Source of the DNA: Angelakisella sp.
GTDB taxonomy: Bacteria; Bacillota; Clostridia; Oscillospirales; Ruminococcaceae
Length of the DNA: 9,024 nucleotides
Direction of reading: 5' to 3'
Assembly (NCBI GenBank): GCA_013316495.1
Contig: WSMP01000061.1
Location: 1 to 9,024, forward strand
Below are positions 5,634 to 9,024 of this stretch, piece by piece. The translations under genes were made by a program, and so were the position numbers. A model generated the notes under the pieces. The model was not told where the DNA came from, did no database searches, and saw only the letters and a list, made by a program, of their open reading frames with translations. How positions within the stretch are numbered: the first letter of the stretch is position 1; each line of letters starts with the position of its first letter.

Positions 5634-6019
5634 CCGGCAGAAGGACCCCGGCCCAGCGCACCGGCCGGGCGGGGGAGGATTACACCGTCTGCTGGCTCCA
5701 AAAGGAGGGCTATGAAATACTGGCCCGGAATTGGCGCTGCCCCTGGGGGGAGGTGGATATCATCGCCCAAAAGGGGGAGATAGCCGCCTTTGTGGAGGTG
5801 AAGGCCCGCCGTCCTGGAGCGATGGTAGGCCCCCTGACGGCGGTGGACCGGCGCAAGCAGAAAAAGCTGCTGCTTACTGCCAAAGCCTGGATGCTGAAGA
5901 CGGGATGCACCCTCCAGCCCCGGATGGACGTGGCGGCGGTGACGGTGGAACAGGTGAACGGCCGGGAGCTGGTAAGCGGCTTTGAATACTACAGATCAGC
6001 CTTTTGGGAGGGGTATTGA
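5630..6019 (+). CDS. yraN: YraN/UPF0102 family protein (nuclease-fold)
   Basis: This 129-aa protein has the usual UPF0102 length. The family shows a restriction-endonuclease-like fold related to Holliday-junction resolvases, but its activity is unproven. Visible features are TGRAGEDYTVCWLQKEGYEILARNWRC (11-37), the core GEVDIIAQKGEIAAFVEVKAR (40-60) with E41, D43, E56 and K58 forming the expected E/D...E-X-K pattern, and RRKQKKLLLTAKAWM (about 74-88). The start is GTG at 5630, overlapping the rnhB stop, with AAAAGGAAG just upstream. It is placed next to rnhB as in many bacteria, so a role in nucleic-acid processing is an inference from fold and context. Confidence 0.93.
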   Translation: MTGRRTPAQRTGRAGEDYTVCWLQKEGYEILARNWRCPWGEVDIIAQKGEIAAFVEVKARRPGAMVGPLTAVDRRKQKKLLLTAKAWMLKTGCTLQPRMDVAAVTVEQVNGRELVSGFEYYRSAFWEGY

Positions 6020-6021
6020 CC

Positions 6022-7035
6022 ATGGGACATCCTCGTTTTTTTGACCTGCACTGCGATACCATCACACGGGAGCCGGGGGTGGACCCGGCTAACAGCGTCT
6101 ATTGCCTGGAGACCGCTCCCCAAGAAAGCAGGGCGGAGGAGATGAGCCTTGTAGACAACGGCTTCCACATCGATCTGCATAAGCTCCCGGAGGAATGGGA
6201 CTGGTGCCAGACCTTTGCGCTCTTTATCCCGGACGAATACCGGGGCCAGAGGGCGATAGATTACTTCGGCTGCTGTGCCGCTGTCTTCCGCAGCCGGATG
6301 GAGGCCCATGGGGACCTAATCCGCCAGGTGCGGACCCCGGAGGAGCTGGAAGGGGTCCTGGCGGAGGGGAAGAGGGCCGCCATCCTTTCGGTGGAGGGGG
6401 GCGCGGCCCTGGGCGGACGCATTGAGATGCTGGACCGCCTTTGGGAAGAGGGGGTGCAGATGATGACCCTCACCTGGAACGCCCCCAACGAGCTTGGCAG
6501 CGGCAGCGACAGCCAGATGGGTCTCACCTCCTTTGGCCGGGAAGCGGTGGCCCGGATGGAGGAGTTGGGGATGATGGTGGATGTCTCCCACCTTAACGAC
6601 CCCGGCTTCTGGGAGATGGCTAAAATGGCCCGCCGCCCCTTTCTGGCCACCCATTCGGACAGCCGGGCGGTCCGAAACCACAGCCGCAATCTCACCGACG
6701 AGCAGTTCAAGGTGATTCGGGACATGGGGGGAATTGTCGGCATCAACTTCTGCACCATGTTCCTGGCCGATGTGGAGATGGGCCGCCGGGACGTGACGCC
6801 AGAGCAGCTGATGGCCCATATCCTCCACTTTTTGGACCTGGGGGGCGAGGACTGCGTTGCCCTGGGGTCCGACTTCGATGGGGCCACCCTTCCCGCTTTT
6901 ATGGATGGGGCCCACAGCCTGGGGGAGCTGCGGGATGTGATGCTGGCCGCCGGTTTGGGGGAAGCGCTTACCGATAAAATCTGCTTCCAAAACGCTCTGG
7001 ACTTCTGGAAGCGGTACAAGAAAACTGCCCTGTGA
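6022..7035 (+). CDS. Membrane dipeptidase family M19 (renal dipeptidase-like), cytosolic
   Basis: This 337-aa zinc dipeptidase of the amidohydrolase superfamily probably hydrolyses dipeptides in the cytosol. Family M19 also includes enzymes for D-amino-acid dipeptides. The metal and active-site residues are in place: FDLHCDT (H10, D12), LSVEGG (E125, the bridging carboxylate), VDVSH (H190), ATHSD (H211), RNHSRNLTD (R222) and ALGSDFDG (active-site Asp around 285). No signal peptide or membrane anchor is present. I chose ATG 6022, 2 nt after yraN and preceded by GGGAGGGG, over the TTG at 6004, which would overlap yraN and add six residues. It follows yraN closely, so readthrough is likely, although its function is unrelated to the upstream block. 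Confidence 0.94.
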   Translation: MGHPRFFDLHCDTITREPGVDPANSVYCLETAPQESRAEEMSLVDNGFHIDLHKLPEEWDWCQTFALFIPDEYRGQRAIDYFGCCAAVFRSRMEAHGDLIRQVRTPEELEGVLAEGKRAAILSVEGGAALGGRIEMLDRLWEEGVQMMTLTWNAPNELGSGSDSQMGLTSFGREAVARMEELGMMVDVSHLNDPGFWEMAKMARRPFLATHSDSRAVRNHSRNLTDEQFKVIRDMGGIVGINFCTMFLADVEMGRRDVTPEQLMAHILHFLDLGGEDCVALGSDFDGATLPAFMDGAHSLGELRDVMLAAGLGEALTDKICFQNALDFWKRYKKTAL

Positions 7036-7045
7036 GGTGCGAAAA

Positions 7046-7399
7046 ATGGTATTGTACAGGCCGGTAGGCACGGCGGAGCTGCGGCTTATCCAGGAGAGCG
7101 GCTGGCGGGAGTATCCGCCCCGGCTCCCGGAGCAGCCCATCTTTTACCCGGTGCTGGAGGAGGAATACGCCGTGGAGATCGCTGCCCGCTGGAACACCAA
7201 GACCGGGGATGGCAGAGGCTATGTCACCCGCTTTGAGGTGGAGGACGAATATGCCGGGCGCTTCGAGGTACACACCGTGGGGGCCGCCCGCCACCGGGAG
7301 CTGTGGGTCCCAGCGGAGGAGCTGGCGGAGTTTAACCAGCACATCCTTGGGAGGATCAAGGTTGTCCAGACGTTTTCCGGCGCGGATATCAGCGAATAG
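7046..7399 (+). CDS. Small conserved protein of the type named 'ADP-ribosylation/crystallin J1', 117 aa
   Basis: The soluble protein begins MVLYRPVGTAELRLIQESG and continues with a conserved-looking WREYPPRLPEQPIFYPVLEEEYA block (about 20-42), VTRFEVEDEYAGRFEVHTVG (about 60-79) and RHRELWVPAEELAEFNQHI (about 82-100). I recall this pattern from Clostridia proteins annotated 'ADP-ribosylation/crystallin J1'. At 117 aa it is far too short for an ADP-ribosylhydrolase domain (about 300 aa) and lacks its metal-binding motifs, so that name should not be read as function. ATG 7046 is preferred over GTG 7037 because GAGG lies 8 nt upstream and family members start at xLYRPVG. It is 10 nt after the dipeptidase gene. 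Confidence 0.82.
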   Translation: MVLYRPVGTAELRLIQESGWREYPPRLPEQPIFYPVLEEEYAVEIAARWNTKTGDGRGYVTRFEVEDEYAGRFEVHTVGAARHRELWVPAEELAEFNQHILGRIKVVQTFSGADISE

Positions 7400-7418
7400 A
7401 GAAGGGTGCGATGACAAA

Positions 7419-7871
7419 ATGAGTATCCGAAGGGCGGCAGCAGGCGATCTGTCGCGGGTGGCTGAAATATATGTTTTCAATAACCGAATAAACTTCTTTC
7501 CGATCTTCGGGGATGAAAGTTTTTCCTTTGACCAGTTGCAGGTAGTCCCTTTGGCGGACTGCTATTTTAAGCAGCCAGCAGTCCTTAAAAATCTGTATGT
7601 CTACGATGATGGGATCATCCGGGGATTCGTCCAGGTGGATGGAAGCGAGCTCTGCAAAGTCTATGTTGACCCCTTTTTCCAAAGGAGGGGGATTGGCGAA
7701 GCGTTGCTGGAATATGCGGTCCGGGAGCTCCATGCGGATCATCTGTGGGCGCTGGAGAAAAACACACAGGCCCTTTCCTTCTACCGGCGCCATGGGTTTG
7801 TTCCAACGGGGGAGAAAAAGCTGGAGGAAGGTACCACGGAGTATCTTGTCGTATTAAAAAAACGGGGATAA
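7419..7871 (+). CDS. GNAT family N-acetyltransferase
   Basis: This 150-aa single GNAT domain uses acetyl-CoA to acylate an unknown amine substrate. The N-terminal MSIRRAAAGDLSRVAEIYVFN (1-21) is the usual beta1-alpha1 start. The acetyl-CoA pyrophosphate loop is YVDPFFQRRGIGEALLEYA (Q/R-X-X-G-I-G type, about 85-103), followed by ALEKNTQALSFYRRHGFVPTGE (about 111-132), the common GNAT C-terminal motif. The frame is open from 7209, but the earlier part overlaps the preceding gene. ATG 7419 gives a family-like N-terminus, though its ribosome-binding site (GAAGGG, 12-13 nt away) is distant. By my count 7441-7620 is 80/180 G+C (44%), against 44/60 (73%) at 7261-7320. This marked drop suggests recent acquisition. 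Confidence 0.92.
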   Translation: MSIRRAAAGDLSRVAEIYVFNNRINFFPIFGDESFSFDQLQVVPLADCYFKQPAVLKNLYVYDDGIIRGFVQVDGSELCKVYVDPFFQRRGIGEALLEYAVRELHADHLWALEKNTQALSFYRRHGFVPTGEKKLEEGTTEYLVVLKKRG

Positions 7872-7916
7872 AGATTATAGGGGATATTTTGCCAGGGATG
7901 CGAAAGGAGAGGGAAA

Positions 7917-8276
7917 ATGAAAAAGTGGCTGGATGAGGAGTATGAGTTCCGGGTAGAGGTGGTGGGATTCCTGCAGGGAGACAGCACTGAGCACTACTGC
8001 CGCAACGGCGAGGAGGTGGGGGACACCTACCACTGCACCTACGGCAGCCCGGTGAACGGCCAGGGGTATGGCATCTGTCCCAAGGCGATGCTGACCCTCT
8101 TCCCCCTGATGGAGGCGGTGCGCTCCGGCGGCGACCTCAGAAGGGTGGGCGGCGAGGATCGGTATGTCAAGACGGTGGTCTGCCCCGACGGCTGCGTCCT
8201 CTTCCGGTTGACCGCGAAGCCCCTGGGGGGTGGCAACCCCTTCCTGGACAGGGCCTTTGGAGAGCTGCCGGAGTAA
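7917..8276 (+). CDS. TIGR04076-like Cys-containing small protein, 119 aa
   Basis: The layout is that of TIGR04076 proteins: an opening strand FRVEVVGFLQG (11-21), a Cys in HYCRNGEEVGDTYHC (C28 and C40), the block GICPKAMLTLFPLMEAVRSGGDL (52-74) resembling the family's G-x-CPxAxxxLxPxxxAxRxGG pattern (C54), and a final VVCPDGCVLFRL (C89, C93). The cysteines could bind metal or do redox chemistry, but the family is uncharacterised. AAAGGAGAGG precedes the ATG. The gap of 45 nt after the GNAT gene contains no clear terminator. It is 18 nt from the next gene, which also encodes a Cys-rich protein, so the two are probably co-expressed. Confidence 0.85.
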   Translation: MKKWLDEEYEFRVEVVGFLQGDSTEHYCRNGEEVGDTYHCTYGSPVNGQGYGICPKAMLTLFPLMEAVRSGGDLRRVGGEDRYVKTVVCPDGCVLFRLTAKPLGGGNPFLDRAFGELPE

Positions 8277-8294
8277 AGTGGAGGAGGCGCGACG

Positions 8295-8729
8295 ATGATC
8301 GACCGAAGCAAAAAGTACTGGACCGGGGACAGCCCAGAGGACATCGACCCGTATCTCCGGCTGTACGTCGAGGAGCCGGGGCTGGAGGTAAAGCCGGTGG
8401 TCTGCCACAGCTGCGAGGGCGATGCCTTTGAGGTGCGGTGTGACGCAAACGAAGGCGTCATCCAGGTGAAGTGCGCTGCCTGCGGCGTCAAAAAGATCCT
8501 TCTGGATGGGGAGGAGTACTGGGAGGGCGCCCGCCCCCGGCTGAAAAGGTGTCCGGTCTGCAAGGAGAGCAAGACCTTCAACGTCCGGGTGGGTTTCCTG
8601 CGCCGGGAGAACGGCGACGTCCGCTGGGTCTACATCGGCAGCCGCTGCACCAGCTGCGGGACATTGGGCTCCTTTTTGGACTGGAAGGTGAACTATGGGC
8701 CCACCGACGAGATGGAAAAGAATCTGTAA
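8295..8729 (+). CDS. Hypothetical protein with two zinc-ribbon-like CxxC pairs sets, 144 aa
   Basis: I do not recognise the family by name. Eight cysteines form four CxxC knuckles: C37-C40 (VVCHSCEG), C60-C63 (KCAACG), C86-C89 (KRCPVCKE) and C118-C121 (RCTSCGT). Taken in order they form two zinc ribbons of about 27 and 36 residues, the second with a long beta hairpin (FNVRVGFLRRENGDVRWVYIGSRC). The N-terminal 35 residues are acidic, with DSPEDIDPYLRLYVEEPG. No membrane segment or enzyme motif is visible. Such proteins may bind nucleic acid or a protein partner, or may be structural. GGAGGAG lies 8-10 nt before the ATG at 8295. It is flanked by the TIGR04076-like gene (18 nt upstream) and thrC (15 nt downstream). 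Confidence 0.87.
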   Translation: MIDRSKKYWTGDSPEDIDPYLRLYVEEPGLEVKPVVCHSCEGDAFEVRCDANEGVIQVKCAACGVKKILLDGEEYWEGARPRLKRCPVCKESKTFNVRVGFLRRENGDVRWVYIGSRCTSCGTLGSFLDWKVNYGPTDEMEKNL

Positions 8730-8744
8730 AAGAGGTATGCTGCC

Positions 8745-9024
8745 ATGAATTATACGAGCACAAGGGACAACAGTCGGCAGGTGACGGCCCAGGAGGCCAT
8801 TGTACAGGGTATCTCCCCGGAAGGGGGGCTTTTTGTTCCGGAGACGGTGCCCGCCCTCACGGGGGAGGACCTGCAGGCCCTTGCCAAAATGACCTACACC
8901 CAGCGGGCGGTGTGGGTCCTCTCCCGGTTTTTGACCGACTGGACCCAGGAGGAGCTGGCTGCGGCGGTAGAAGCCGCCTACGGCGGGGAGCGCTTTGAGG
9001 ACGGAGACCCGGCCCCCCTTTCCC
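8745..9024 (+). CDS. thrC: Threonine synthase, N-terminal part (3' end outside window)
   Basis: The first 93 codons match the N-terminal domain of the threonine synthase form found in Clostridia and Proteobacteria: MNYTSTRDNSRQVTAQEAI, then the hallmark GISPEGGLFVPETVP (about 22-36), then the helical segment with LAKMTYTQRAVWVLSRFL and ELAAAVEAAYGG. The enzyme converts O-phosphohomoserine to threonine with pyridoxal phosphate. The PLP-binding lysine lies beyond the window. AGAGG lies about 10 nt before ATG 8745-8747. The gene begins 15 nt after the zinc-ribbon gene with no promoter or terminator visible between them, so it is likely to be read from upstream. Confidence 0.93.
   Translation, partial: MNYTSTRDNSRQVTAQEAIVQGISPEGGLFVPETVPALTGEDLQALAKMTYTQRAVWVLSRFLTDWTQEELAAAVEAAYGGERFEDGDPAPLS

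Noticed and set aside
6004..6021. TTG start for the dipeptidase six codons upstream
   Set aside because: It would overlap yraN and use a rare start, while ATG 6022 has GGGAGGGG just upstream.
7037..7045. GTG start three codons before the 117-aa protein
   Set aside because: It has no ribosome-binding site at a suitable distance, while ATG 7046 has GAGG 8 nt upstream.
6316..7140. A 274-codon open frame on the minus strand opposite the dipeptidase
   Set aside because: It is antisense to a dipeptidase with a complete active site, and the translation is His/Gly/Pro-rich and not protein-like.
7872..7916. ATTATAGG/GATATTTT as a promoter for the TIGR04076-like gene
   Set aside because: No -35 with acceptable spacing could be found. 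The AT content is probably the tail of the AT-rich GNAT segment.
1..9024. CRISPR array, tRNA, rRNA, insertion sequence, phage or toxin-antitoxin module
   Set aside because: No direct-repeat array, cloverleaf, transposase, integrase or toxin motif was seen on either strand.

Overview
The window looks like chromosomal core sequence from a GC-rich member of the Firmicutes, most likely a gut Clostridia of the Oscillospiraceae type. This is inferred from Shine-Dalgarno sites of the AGGAGG kind, short intergenic gaps, the rplS-lepB-ylqF-rnhB-yraN gene order, and protein family content. No rRNA, tRNA, CRISPR array, insertion sequence or phage gene is visible.

Layout. Positions 1-167 hold the C-terminal tail of an unidentified plus-strand gene, followed by a strong hairpin terminator (189-227). 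From 2220 down to 300 the minus strand carries a compact four-gene operon: a DUF6440-like small protein, a 121-aa protein of unknown function, endonuclease III (nth) and a single-domain AAA/ABC-type ATPase. The first three genes overlap by GTGA and ATGA junctions, and a good sigma-A-type promoter lies at 2267-2295. Positions 2221-2529 are a 309-bp divergent control region. It holds that promoter, a plus-strand extended -10 promoter (2349-2377) and a roughly 145-nt structured leader in front of rplS.

The plus strand then reads without interruption to the right edge. rplS (L19) has its own terminator at 2895-2925. It is followed by a DUF4303-like gene, lepB (signal peptidase I), ylqF/rbgA (50S assembly GTPase), rnhB (RNase HII), yraN (nuclease-fold protein), an M19 dipeptidase, a 117-aa protein of the type often named 'ADP-ribosylation/crystallin J1', a GNAT acetyltransferase, a TIGR04076-like Cys-containing protein, a double zinc-ribbon protein, and the first 93 codons of thrC (threonine synthase).

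Functional picture. The left part of the plus-strand run serves ribosome assembly and translation (L19, RbgA), protein export (LepB) and nucleic-acid maintenance (RNase HII, YraN). The minus-strand operon adds base-excision repair (Nth) and an ATPase. The right part is a string of small accessory or metabolic genes leading into threonine synthesis. I found no convincing new defence or mobile system. The most interesting points are the rplS leader with an overlapping small ORF starting at the expected transcription start, a near-identical -10/initiation sequence upstream of both rplS and ylqF, the translationally coupled nth operon with two uncharacterised members, and an AT-rich GNAT gene that looks compositionally foreign.
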